64,000 nt of DNA from NCBI GenBank assembly GCA_965247225.1, contig CBDFGT010000003.1:1-64000 (forward strand), given 5' to 3'. The position numbers and the translations under genes are program-made. Shown piece by piece: positions 33,479 through 42,287 of the stretch; position 1 is the stretch's first letter, and each line of letters opens with the position of its first letter. Source of the stretch: CBDFGT01 sp965247225 (lineage in GTDB: Bacteria; Pseudomonadota; Alphaproteobacteria; Rhizobiales; Rhizobiaceae). The notes below the pieces were generated by a model. That model searched no databases, was not told the origin of the DNA, and was given only the letters and a program-made list of their open reading frames with translations.

Positions 33479-34947
33479 CTACTGAAACGCCGTCTCGAAA
33501 AAGCTTCTGAGCTTGCGGGAATGCAGTTTTTCCGGCGGCATGGAGGCGAGTTTTTGCACGGCGCGGATGCCGATCTGCAAATGCTGGCTCACCTGCGTCT
33601 TGTAGAAAGCCGTTGCCATGCCGGGCAGTTTCAGTTCGCCATGCAGCGGCTTGTCGGATACACAAAGCAGCGTACCGTAAGGAACCCGGAAGCGGAAACC
33701 ATTGGCGGCAATAGTGGCAGATTCCATATCCAGCGCAATGGCGCGGCTCTGTGACAGGCGCTTGACCGGACCGCGCTGGTCGCGCAGTTCCCAGTTGCGG
33801 TTGTCAATGGTGGCGACCGTGCCGGTGCGCATGATGCGCTTCAGCTCGAAACCCTCGTATCCGGTGATTTCCTCCACGGCATCTTCCAGCGCCAGTTGCA
33901 CTTCCGAGAGAGCCGGGATCGGCACCCAGACCGGCAGGTCATCATCCAGAACATGGTCCTCGCGCACATAGGCATGGGCCAGAACATAATCGCCCAGACG
34001 CTGGCTGTTGCGCAGACCGGCGCAATGGCCCAGCATCAGCCAGGCATGCGGACGCAACACGGCCACGTGATCGGTAATGGTTTTGGCATTGGAGGGGCCA
34101 ACGCCGATATTGACCATGGTAATGCCCGCATGCCCGTTTTTCTTCAGGTGATAGGCCGGCATTTGCGGAATGCGGCCAAAGGGCTCATGCGGCTCCGGCG
34201 TTGATTTGCCTGCCAGCGTGACAACATTTCCCGGTTCTACGAATTCCGTGTAGCCGCCACCTCCATCCGCCATCAGCTTTCTGGCCCAGGTGCAGAATTC
34301 GTCCATATAGAACTGGTAGTTGGTAAACAGCACGAAATTCTGGAAATGCGCGGCATTTGTTGCCGTGTAATGGCTCAACCGCGCCAGCGAATAATCGACC
34401 CGCTGTGCGGTGAAGGCCGAGAGCGGGGATGGCTGGCCGGGTGCGGGCTCATATTCGCCATTGGCAATTTCATCATCGGTTGTTGAAAGATCAGGCGTGT
34501 CAAATATATCGCGCAGGGGAATGTCGATATTGGCCGCTGCCGAAGCTTCCACATAGGCCCCCTCGCCAAAGGCGAAATGCAATGGAACGGGCGTGGCGGA
34601 TTCCGAAACGATGACCGGCACATTGTGGTTGCGTAACAGCAGCGAAAGCTGGTCGATCAAATAATGGCGAAAGAGTTTCGGGCGCGTGATGGTGGTTGTG
34701 TAAACACCCGGCGCTGTCACATGCCCGTAGGACAGCCGGGAATCGGCATGGCCAAAGCTGCTGGTTTCAATGCTGACCTGCGGGTAAAATGCGCGATAGC
34801 GGTGATCGAGTGTTTCTCCCTGCCCCAGGGCGGCAAAGGCAATCACACAGGAATTTTCGTGTTGCGCTCATAAAGCGCTTCCAGCGCATCGACAGCCTGT
34901 TCGGCATTATCGAAACTCTGCGGCTGGCAGGGCTCGGTGTGAAACAT
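33479..34947 (-). pseudogene. amn: AMP nucleosidase, frameshifted near the N-terminus
   Basis: Amn hydrolyses AMP to adenine and ribose-5-phosphate. The main frame (codons up to 34846) has the N-terminal Amn domain (TTTITRPKLFRHYLIDQLSL) and the nucleoside phosphorylase fold (ITMVNIGVGPSNAKTITDHV; RPHAWLMLGHCAGLRNSQRL; LDMESATIAANGF with the catalytic-region Glu). The natural start MFHTEPCQPQSFDNAEQAVD at 34947 is in another frame, and the two join near 34846-34860 at an AAAA run, where one base seems missing. If real, translation would need the GTG at 34846 and lose about 34 residues, which might be tolerated. The last 36 codons are duplicated at 32603-32711. Confidence 0.8.
33481..33589 (-). 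repeat. Right copy of 109-bp repeat: amn C-terminus
   Basis: This is the 3' end of amn in place, encoding the SQHLQIGIRAVQ segment through the LRSFFETAFQ tail. It is about 93% identical to 32603-32711. Confidence 0.88.
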
Positions 34948-35513
34948 GGGAAAAAGGCGCGGAAAGGATTCGTTTTGTCATGCGGCATTATAGTCGGATG
35001 TATTTGACAGGCAAACAACAAAGCGGCAATCAAAACGAAATTATTTCGCTATTTGTATCCTGATGAAAAACGAAGGACTGCACTTCCCTTCCTGTCATCG
35101 AGATCTGGTACAAGCCAAACAGCCGCAGCGGGAAGCACGCAGGCGAACAGCGGTTCAGCCTTCAGGGTCAGAGTGACGCGTGTGCACAATGGCGATACAC
35201 TCTGAAGACAATGGGCAGATGCGCTTGCCAAAGGTCTTGCGCGGTGCATTGTTGACGATAGCGGAAAACCCAAGGGCAAAAACAACAAAAAATCAGAAAG
35301 ATCATGGTCATTCGGCTGATGGGCAGGGTCCATTGTCGTATCCTCGTTTCCGGGTCCAGTGTGCCCGTGTGCCTGTAATGGCGACTGTTTTGCCATAGCT
35401 TGCCTGAACGCATGCTGACAGGCAAATTCATCTGGCGTTCAGAATGGACCTTGAACGCCACCCCAAAATGCCTACCTGTTTTGAACAGACGCAATCATGA
35501 CATGGAGACACCC
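34948..35513. other. Intergenic region with a doubtful small frameshifted ORF
   Basis: No firm gene. On the minus strand, codons in 35160-35333 would read FALGFSAIVNNAPRKTFGKR and then end ICPLSSECIAIVHTRH and a few more residues. This could be a small conserved membrane-associated protein starting at 35333 (GAGGATACGACA before ATG) if one T is added to the run near 35287-35292. Evidence is thin: another frame on the plus strand (MRLPKVLRGALLTIAE) looks about as good. Confidence 0.25.
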
Positions 35514-36207
35514 GTGACCGCACCTATCGCGCCTTTACTACTGGCCGACCCCGAATGGCTGGAAAATTTCCATCATGCTGGAGGAGCTGGGTGTGCCTTA
35601 CGAGGTGAACTACATCAATATCGGCAAGGGCGAGCAATTTGCCGAGGAATTTCTGGCGATTGCGCCCAACAACCGCATGCCTGCGATTATTGATCCGGAT
35701 GGTCCGGGCGGAAAGCCGATTTCCGTGTTTGAATCCGGTGCCATCCTGCAATATCTGGGCCGAAAATTCGGAAAATTCTATCCGGAGGATGAACGCCAGC
35801 GGGTGGAAGTGGACCAGTGGCTGTTCTGGCAGATGGGCGGGCTGGGGCCAATGGCCGGCCAGGCGCATCATTTCCGCCAATATGCGCCTGAGACAGTTCC
35901 CTATGCCATTGAACGCTACACGAAAGAGTGCAACCGCCTCTACGGCGTTCTGAACAAGCGCCTGGCCGACCGTGACTATATTGCCGGGGCCTATTCCATT
36001 GCCGATATGGCCTGCATTGGCTGGATCAGGCCCTATCATAACCAGGGACAGGATATCACCCATTTTCCGCATCTGCATCAATGGTTTGACCGTGTCATGG
36101 CGCGGGAGGCCGTTATTGCCGGCATGCGGCTGGGCGAAGAACACCGCAGCAACCTGTCGGAAGACAAGGAAGCCCGGAAGGTTTTGTTCGGGCAGACCGC
36201 GCGTTGA
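35514..36207 (+). pseudogene. Glutathione S-transferase, frameshifted at 5' end
   Basis: This is a Nu/YghU- or Beta-class-like GST. The thioredoxin-fold start should read YYWPTPNGWKISIMLEELGV then FLAIAPNNRMPAIID, with PISVFESGAILQYLGRKFGK at the GSH site and a helical C-terminal domain (GAYSIADMACIGWIRPY). The GTG at 35514, preceded by GGAG, gives VTAPIA, but an extra C in GCGCCTT (35529-35535) shifts the frame just before YYW. From 35536 on the frame is intact to 36207. If the C is an artefact, the gene is complete at about 230 residues; otherwise translation could only begin at ATG 35575, losing the first strand. Confidence 0.8.
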
Positions 36208-36220
36208 TCTTCAGGACGTT

Positions 36221-36251
36221 CCGCCGGACCGGTTTTGTCCCGGTCCGGCGG
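36221..36251. terminator. Bidirectional hairpin between GST and DUF2147
   Basis: CCGCCGGACCGG (36221-36232) and CCGGTCCGGCGG (36240-36251) form a perfect 12-base stem with loop TTTTGTC between two convergent genes. There is little T-tract on either side, so it may act with transcription roadblocking. Confidence 0.75.
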
Positions 36252-36261
36252 CATTCAGAGT

Positions 36262-36609
36262 TTACTGGCGCTTCAGATCGGCGCTCTTGCAGATCAGGCC
36301 ACCCAGAACACAGCCTGCGAGGCTCAGCGTGTCACCGGAAACCGATGCCTTGCCGGAATAGGTCTTGCCTTCATCCAGAACGATGACCTCGCCCTTGTAC
36401 TTGCCGCCGGAACCCGACATGCAGCCAATCGACTGCCCCTTGTATTCGTTGTTCAACACCGTGCCGCAATATTTGTCGCCACCGGTGGAAGCATATTTTA
36501 TGATCGTGCCATTGTCACGCTTCCAGGTGCCTTCCAGCGGATCGGCGGCCATCGCCACGGTTGATCCCAGCATGGCAACAGCCAGCGTTGCGTAAAGCCA
36601 TTTTTTCAT
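36262..36609 (-). CDS. DUF2147 periplasmic protein
   Basis: The 115-residue protein has a signal peptide (MKKWLYATLAVAMLGSTVAM-A-A) and the DUF2147 pattern DPLEGTWKRDNGTIIKYAST, YCGTVLNNEYKGQSIGC, and GKTYSGKASVSGDTLSLAG with a C-terminal CVLGGLICK. The fold is a small beta-barrel; members are exported and often linked to envelope or solvent stress, but no activity is settled. ATG 36609 follows AGGAGGAACGA. It is convergent with the GST gene. Confidence 0.9.
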   Translation of the reverse strand: MKKWLYATLAVAMLGSTVAMAADPLEGTWKRDNGTIIKYASTGGDKYCGTVLNNEYKGQSIGCMSGSGGKYKGEVIVLDEGKTYSGKASVSGDTLSLAGCVLGGLICKSADLKRQ

Positions 36610-36837
36610 TCGTTCCTCCTGCCAAAACAAACTGACAGCGCCCCCCGCCGCCGGATGCGTTTATATCTTACGCGCACGTAAAGGTAAAGTGGCGTCACTC
36701 CAAGCTCGTCAATTTTTGACTTTATGGAAAGCTGCAACCACCCTTGCCATCCCGCCTGCCCTGTGGCATGAGGCGCGCCTGCTGCTTTTAAAACATCATT
36801 TCCTTTCATTGTCCTGTTTTCAGCCGGAGGCATTTTC

Positions 36838-38184
36838 ATGGCACACGCATCCGGGTCGGCACTTGCCCCGGCATTGGGCCTTGCACTGGGGCTGGATTTC
36901 GGCACGACCAATACGGTGATGGCCACACAGCATGGCAATGGCACCCGCTCCATGGCGTTTGACAGCAAGGCCGGACAGGCCGACAGCATGCGCACCTGCC
37001 TGTCCTTCATGAAGCATAAAACCCTTGGTGCGCAGGCCCTGCAGGTGGAGGCAGGTGCTGCTGCCATCCGCGAATTTATCGACAATCCGGGCGATTGCCG
37101 GTTTTTGCAGTCGATCAAGACCTTTGCCGCCAGTTCCGTGTTTCAGGGAACACTGATTTATGCGCGACGGCATGAATTTGAGGATCTGATGGAGATTTTC
37201 CTGCGGCGGCTGGCAACCTATGCCGGGGACGGCTGGCAGGCGGACTGGTCCCGTGTCGTTGTCGGCAGGCCGGTGCGCTTTGCCGGCAGCAACCCCGACG
37301 AGGCGCTGGCGCTGGAACGTTATCAGCGGGCTTTGGACCGGTTTGGTTTTCCGCAGGTGCATTTTGTCTATGAGCCTGTGGCGGCCGCCTTTTATTTCGC
37401 GCAAGGGCTCAAGCGCGATGCCACGGTTCTGGTGGCCGATTTTGGCGGCGGCACGACCGACTATTCGCTCATCCGGTTCGAGACCAAGGCCGGACGGCTG
37501 ACGGCCACACCCATCGGCCATTCCGGTATCGGCATTGCCGGTGATCATTTCGATTTTCGCATCATCGACAATGTCGTCTCGCCGCAGATCGGCAAGGGCA
37601 GCTATTTCAAGAGTTTTGACAAGCTTTTGGAAGTGCCGTCCAACTATTATGCCAATTTCGGGCGCTGGAACCAGCTTTCCATCTTCAAGACCCTGAAAGA
37701 TTTCACCGAACTGAAGGCTCTGGTGCGTTCCAGCCTGGAGCCCGAAAAGCTGGAAGCCTTTGTGGACCTGATAGACCATGATGAGGGCTATCCGCTCTAT
37801 CAGGCGGTTTCGGCCACCAAGATGCGCCTCAGCCAGGAGGAGGAAACCGAATTCTATTTTGCGCCGCTGGGGGAAAGCAGCAGGCGCCGCGTGAAGCGCC
37901 AGGATTTCGACATCTGGATTTCCGGGGATCTGGCCGGGATTGAAGGCGCACTCGATGATATTCTGGCCAGGACCCGTACGCAGGCCGGTGACATTGACAA
38001 GGTGTTTCTCACCGGCGGTACATCCTTTGTGCCTGCCGTGCGCAAAATCTTTGAAAACCGGTTTGACCGTGACCGGATCGAAAGCGGCGGCGAGCTTCTG
38101 TCCATTGCCCATGGTCTGGCATTGATCGGTGCGCGCGATGATATTGACCTTTGGACCGCGCAGCCGGAAACCGCAAAAGCATGA
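36838..38184 (+). CDS. YegD-like Hsp70 family protein
   Basis: The 448-residue protein is an actin/Hsp70-fold ATPase lacking the DnaK substrate-binding domain. It has LGLDFGTTNTVMATQHG (phosphate 1), FVYEPVAAAFYFAQGL (connect 1), VADFGGGTTDYSLI (phosphate 2) and KVFLTGGTSFVPAVRKIFE (adenosine motif). That matches YegD, a conserved DnaK-like protein of unknown client. The ATG at 36838 follows GGAGGC. The uracil-DNA glycosylase gene follows 44 bases later in the same direction. Confidence 0.92.
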   Translation: MAHASGSALAPALGLALGLDFGTTNTVMATQHGNGTRSMAFDSKAGQADSMRTCLSFMKHKTLGAQALQVEAGAAAIREFIDNPGDCRFLQSIKTFAASSVFQGTLIYARRHEFEDLMEIFLRRLATYAGDGWQADWSRVVVGRPVRFAGSNPDEALALERYQRALDRFGFPQVHFVYEPVAAAFYFAQGLKRDATVLVADFGGGTTDYSLIRFETKAGRLTATPIGHSGIGIAGDHFDFRIIDNVVSPQIGKGSYFKSFDKLLEVPSNYYANFGRWNQLSIFKTLKDFTELKALVRSSLEPEKLEAFVDLIDHDEGYPLYQAVSATKMRLSQEEETEFYFAPLGESSRRRVKRQDFDIWISGDLAGIEGALDDILARTRTQAGDIDKVFLTGGTSFVPAVRKIFENRFDRDRIESGGELLSIAHGLALIGARDDIDLWTAQPETAKA

Positions 38185-38227
38185 CTGCCCCTTGTGGAGC
38201 CATCCTTCGTTCCTGTAGACTTCGCGC

Positions 38228-39079
38228 ATGACCACCCTATCGCAGATGACAGCGCAGGAACTGGCCGCCCTTTCGTATTTCTATGCGGAAGCGGGTGTCG
38301 GCTGGCTGCTGGAAGATGCGCCGGTGGACCGGTTCGACGAATTTGCAGCCATGCAAAAAGCGCGAGCACCCATTCCGGCAGCACAAACTTCGCCTGAAAA
38401 ACAGGCAAAAAACCGACCTGTGTCCGCCCGCATGACAGAACCGGCTGCTTCCGGCCCTGCTGTAGCGATGCCGGACGAGCAGGCCGCAGAGCTTGCACGG
38501 GCCGCAGCCAATGCCGCCGTTGATTTTGACAGCCTCAAGCATGCGCTTGAGACGTTTACCGGCTGCAATCTGAAGAACGGTGCCAGGAGCACGATCTTTG
38601 CCAGCGGAGCCTTGTCCAGCAAGACCATGGTTATCGGCCCCATGCCCAATGCCGATGACGACCGGGAGGGTATCGCCTTTTCAGGACGACACGGCCAGAT
38701 GCTGGACCGCATGCTTGAGGCTATCGGACTTGGCCGCGAAACCGTGCTGCTGACACAGGTGATTGCCTGGAGACCGCCGGGAAACCGCGCGCCGCACGCC
38801 GCCGAGATAGAGATTTGCCGCCCCTTCATCGAAAGGCAGATCCTCCTCGCGCAGCCCGAACGCATTCTGCTTCTGGGCAATTTTGCCGCACGTTTCTTTT
38901 TCGGTGGCACAGAAAATATCCAGACATTGCGCGGAAAGTGGCGCAATATCGACGTTCAGGGGCAATCCTTTCCCGCATTGCCAACCTTGCATCCACAGGA
39001 TCTGGCAACCGCTCCGGTCAGCAAGCGACTGGTCTGGCAGGATCTTTTGCTGTTTCAGCACCATTTGAAAAGGGAATGA
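38228..39079 (+). CDS. Family 4-like uracil-DNA glycosylase
   Basis: The protein (283 residues) matches alphaproteobacterial UDGs over its last 190 residues: TGCNLK, FSGRHGQMLDRMLEAIGL, TQVIAWRPPGNRAPHAAEIE and ICRPFIERQI, then a late LHPQDLA loop. It would remove uracil from DNA. The usual catalytic GEAPG(A/R)DED is written GPMPNADDD here, and the two clear cysteines are in TGCNLK and EICRPF, so the Fe-S site may be incomplete, as in some relatives. The first 90 residues form a variable, Ala/Pro-rich linker. It follows the YegD gene closely. Confidence 0.82.
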   Translation: MTTLSQMTAQELAALSYFYAEAGVGWLLEDAPVDRFDEFAAMQKARAPIPAAQTSPEKQAKNRPVSARMTEPAASGPAVAMPDEQAAELARAAANAAVDFDSLKHALETFTGCNLKNGARSTIFASGALSSKTMVIGPMPNADDDREGIAFSGRHGQMLDRMLEAIGLGRETVLLTQVIAWRPPGNRAPHAAEIEICRPFIERQILLAQPERILLLGNFAARFFFGGTENIQTLRGKWRNIDVQGQSFPALPTLHPQDLATAPVSKRLVWQDLLLFQHHLKRE

Positions 39080-39429
39080 ACAGGCCGGAAACGAATATTA
39101 TGAATAAAGTGTGAATCAAGGCATGCGCATTGCGCATAACAGACACCCATCACGGTGCATTGCAGAATCGATGTTGCGATGCGATATCCATGCTGTCTCG
39201 GGAGGAATACCAGACAGGAATTTGATGATGAACCAGAATATGAAACCAACGCATTCCGGATTTGAAACCCTCCGGCTGGCAGGGCGCACACTCCAGAACT
39301 CGGGCTTCCACCGTTTTGGCTCTGCCACGAATGAACAGCTCACAGCACGCGGATATGCCGGTGCTGTTCGTCCTTCACAGATTTTCTCAGACTTTGTACA
39401 GCGCTGAAACAGCCAGAAAGGAGAATGCC
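39080..39429. other. Intergenic, no gene seen
   Basis: About 350 bases between the UDG gene and a small ORF. A short frame beginning MMNQNMKPTHSGFETLRLAG (near 39226) has no recognisable product. Weak inverted repeats only. Confidence 0.35.
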
Positions 39430-39582
39430 ATGAATACCATTCTGCATCCTGTTTCGGCACTTCGTGATGTTGCGCAAACATTGCGTACGGCTGTGTGTGC
39501 AGCCGAACAGTATTCCATGCTTCGTGTGCGCAACAAAAGCGGATTGAAGCTTTCGACAAGTGAGCGCCTGTTGATGCCATAA
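39430..39582 (+). CDS. Small hypothetical protein, 50 residues
   Basis: The frame encodes MNTILHPVSALRDVAQTLRT, then AVCAAEQYSMLRVRNKSGLK and LSTSERLLMP. AGGAG lies nine bases before the ATG. The N-terminal half resembles the short coiled helix of the DUF1127-like or similar small proteins but I cannot assign a family. A solid terminator hairpin lies about 130 bases downstream, which supports transcription of the region. Low certainty. Confidence 0.4.
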   Translation: MNTILHPVSALRDVAQTLRTAVCAAEQYSMLRVRNKSGLKLSTSERLLMP

Positions 39583-39710
39583 GGCATGTTCACCAAAGCG
39601 TGTTGCGATCTTCCGGATTCGATTGCCACGCTTCAGGTCTTTGTTTTCAAGCATGTCGCGCAAAACCGCTGCACACTTTTGCACTACATGCTTTATTGGT
39701 CATATCGCGC

Positions 39711-39742
39711 CACGCCCTGTCGTTCACGACGGGGCGTGTTTT
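39711..39742 (+). terminator. Intrinsic terminator upstream of MFS gene
   Basis: CACGCCCTGTCG (39711-39722) pairs with CGACGGGGCGTG (39727-39738), with one T-G wobble and loop TTCA, followed by TTTT. It would end transcription from 39430 or attenuate readthrough into the MFS gene. Confidence 0.75.
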
Positions 39743-39786
39743 GCATTATAAGACCAGAAATAAACTCCAAAGTCCGGGAGAATATC

Positions 39787-41001
39787 ATGTTTGGCAGTTT
39801 GGCGTCGGTTGCCAGTTTGATCTTGTCCACCCTGCTGCTGATGCTCGGTTTCGGGGTCGCAAGCTATGAAATTCAGGTGCGTGCCGTCATCGAGGGCTGG
39901 TCGACGCTTGATGTCGCCATTATCAGCACGGGTTATACCATCGGCTTTACCCTGTCCTGTATTGTCACACCCAAGCTGGTGCTGCGTGTCGGCCATGTGC
40001 GGGCCTTTGCAGCGGTTGTCACGTTTCTGACTGTGGCTATCCTGTCCTGCGCAATCATCGTGGACTGGCGCGCCTGGGCCGTGTTCCGCTTCCTGTCCGG
40101 CTTTGGTATTTCCGGTTGCTATCTCATCATCGAGAGCTGGCTGAATGAAAAGGCCACCAACGAGAATCGTGGTTCGCTGTTTTCCATCTATATGGTCACC
40201 ACCATGGTCGGTGTTATTGGCGGGCAATATCTTGTGCCGCTGGGTGACCCTGCAAAGGCCGAGCTTTTCATTCTCAGCGCAATCCTGTTTGCCCTTGGCC
40301 TGCTGCCGACTGTCCTGTCCAGGGCCCAGTCGCCTGCAGCGATCAGTGAAGCACGGTTCAATGTGCCGTTGCTATATCGCCGGTCACCGGTGGCTGTTAT
40401 CGGTGCCCTGCTGTCCGGGGCCACCTCCGGGGCCTGGCTTGGCCTCGGCGGTCTCTATGCACAGCGGATCGCGCTTTCCACAACGGATGGCGCAACCCTT
40501 CTGGCCGCGGTCGCATTGGGTGGTGCCCTGTCGCAAATTCCGCTTGGCCGGGCTTCGGACCGGATGGACCGCCGCATTGTCATGGTGTTTTGCGGGGTTA
40601 TCGGTGCCCTGGCATCGCTGGCCATTGCCCTGCATACAGGCTATGCCTTCCCTGTTCTGCTGGTCCTGGCCTTTGTCATGGGCATCGCCATGTTCCCGAT
40701 TTACAGCCTCAATGTCGCCCATGCCAATGATCGCGCCGAAGCCCATGAATATGTAGAGGTTTCCGGTGGCATGATGATCCTTTACGGATTTGGCACCATT
40801 TCCGGTCCCATCCTTGCCGGACTGGCCATGGAACATACGGGTCCATCAGCACTGTTCTGGTTCTTTGCCGTGCTGTTTGCCGCCTATGCCACCTATGCCG
40901 GCTGGCGCATGATGCACAGGGAAGGCATTGCCGGTCCTGACGGGAAAACCGGTTTTGAAGTGATGACATCGCCACGCCGCAGCCATGAGCAGGGCGAGTG
41001 A
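39787..41001 (+). CDS. MFS transporter, YcaD-like
   Basis: This is a 12-helix major facilitator of 404 residues. Helix 1 is SLASVASLILSTLLLMLGFG; the loop 2-3 has the IGFTLSCIVTPKLVLRVGHV pattern and helix 4 RFLSGFGISGCYLIIESWL. WLNEKATNENRGSLFSIYMV is a segment common in the YcaD-type subfamily, and the second half has GRASDRMDRR in the loop 8-9. Substrate is unknown; an exporter of small metabolites is likely. ATG 39787 has GGGAG upstream. It is convergent with the DMT transporter gene. Confidence 0.85.
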   Translation: MFGSLASVASLILSTLLLMLGFGVASYEIQVRAVIEGWSTLDVAIISTGYTIGFTLSCIVTPKLVLRVGHVRAFAAVVTFLTVAILSCAIIVDWRAWAVFRFLSGFGISGCYLIIESWLNEKATNENRGSLFSIYMVTTMVGVIGGQYLVPLGDPAKAELFILSAILFALGLLPTVLSRAQSPAAISEARFNVPLLYRRSPVAVIGALLSGATSGAWLGLGGLYAQRIALSTTDGATLLAAVALGGALSQIPLGRASDRMDRRIVMVFCGVIGALASLAIALHTGYAFPVLLVLAFVMGIAMFPIYSLNVAHANDRAEAHEYVEVSGGMMILYGFGTISGPILAGLAMEHTGPSALFWFFAVLFAAYATYAGWRMMHREGIAGPDGKTGFEVMTSPRRSHEQGE

Positions 41002-41023
41002 ACGACACCGTGCAAATCCGGGA

Positions 41024-41977
41024 TCAACCCTGCGGGGTGACCAGGCGGCGGGCAGCCCTGCGTTTCAGGCCCAGCTTTCGTTCGCGATAGATGATGAAAA
41101 TGCCTGAGGCAATGACAATGCCGGTGCCCGCCAGCATCATGAAGGTCGGGACTTCACCAAACATGTACCAGGCAATGATCAGCCCCAGAATGATCGACGT
41201 ATATTCAAACGGCGCAATGGTGGAGACATCGGCATGCCTGTAGCTTTCCGTCAGCAGGATCTGGGCGACGCCACCGCAAAAGCCCGAAGCAATGAGAAGA
41301 CCTGTATCGGTCCAAGAGATGGCACTCCAGCCGAATGGTACGGTTGCCAGCGAGAAGAACGAGGCCGACAGCGAAAAATACAGAACAATCGTATGGGTCT
41401 TTTCCGTCTGAACCAGCTTGCGAACCAGGATCATGGCCAATGCTCCCAGCGCGGCCGAAATGATGACCGCCAGTGCTCCCCAGGCCTCCCCCGCGCCCAG
41501 GGTTCCATGTTCCAGCAGCGTCAGCTTTGGCCATGAAATGATCATGACGCCCGCCAGGCCGACAAGAACCGCCGTCCAGCGATACAGCCGCACTGTCTCT
41601 TTCAGGAAAACCGCAGCCAGTATGACGGCTATCAGCGGCATGGCATAACCGATGGCAATAGCTTCCGGCAAGGGCAGATGAACAAGCCCGTAAAAACCAA
41701 AACTCATGGCGACGATCCCGATAAAGCCGCGCGCCAGATGACCTGGAATGTTCTTCGTTGCAAAAGCTGTCGTGAGGTCTCGCGTCCAGGCAAGATAGGC
41801 CAGGATTGGCACCATCGCGAAGGCAGAGCGGAAAAATGTAATTTGCCCTGTGGCTATTCCACTGCCGACCGCCTTGATACAGGTGGACATGCACAGAAAA
41901 ACAACCACCGAAGCAATCTTCAGGAAAATACCCCGCCAAAGGCTTTCGGAGACCGGCAAGTCATCATTTTCAGGCAT
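41024..41977 (-). CDS. DMT/EamA family transporter
   Basis: The 317-residue membrane protein has ten predicted helices in two EamA repeats: helices around residues 15-35, 45-62 and so on, with FFRSAFAMVPILAYLAW, GFIGIVAMSFGFYGLVHLPL and, in the second half, APFEYTSIILGLIIAWYMFG. This layout matches RhaT/EamA-type exporters of amino acids or metabolites. The C-terminus is basic (RERKLGLKRRAARR). Substrate unknown. Confidence 0.88.
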   Translation of the reverse strand: MPENDDLPVSESLWRGIFLKIASVVVFLCMSTCIKAVGSGIATGQITFFRSAFAMVPILAYLAWTRDLTTAFATKNIPGHLARGFIGIVAMSFGFYGLVHLPLPEAIAIGYAMPLIAVILAAVFLKETVRLYRWTAVLVGLAGVMIISWPKLTLLEHGTLGAGEAWGALAVIISAALGALAMILVRKLVQTEKTHTIVLYFSLSASFFSLATVPFGWSAISWTDTGLLIASGFCGGVAQILLTESYRHADVSTIAPFEYTSIILGLIIAWYMFGEVPTFMMLAGTGIVIASGIFIIYRERKLGLKRRAARRLVTPQG

Positions 41978-42287
41978 TTCATGCTCAATTTCAAAAATAA
42001 ATGTCGTGATTTGAAAAAGATTTTAACGCAACAAGAGTGTCAGTATAACCCCGTTTTTGAATAAATTTCTGTCGCAAGACAATCATTTGCACAAAACATA
42101 AGCAAAATTGCATTTTATGATAGCGCGCATGATGCACGCACCCCAAGGCAAGTATTCAAATTAGATAATTCTAACTTTAAATTGTTAATTCTAAAGTAAT
42201 ATTCCGTTCATAACAATTTCATGTGCGTCTTTTTCCAGCCCCTGCAAGACGCGATTTCAGTGCATCTGATTCTGCCGGAGTATGAAA
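41978..42287. other. AT-rich intergenic region
   Basis: About 310 A+T-rich bases between the divergent DMT and MCP/Cache genes, probably promoter DNA for both. No gene, RNA or clear operator seen. Confidence 0.4.

Larger units (their letters stand above)
32712..33480. mobile_element. DUF4160/DUF2442 insertion in amn 3' end
   Basis: The roughly 770 bases between two copies of the amn C-terminus contain just the DUF4160-DUF2442 pair. There is no recombinase and no terminal inverted repeat. The proximal repeat keeps amn complete with its own stop (TAG rather than TGA). The arrangement looks like an insertion that brought, or duplicated, the target gene's end. Confidence 0.65.
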
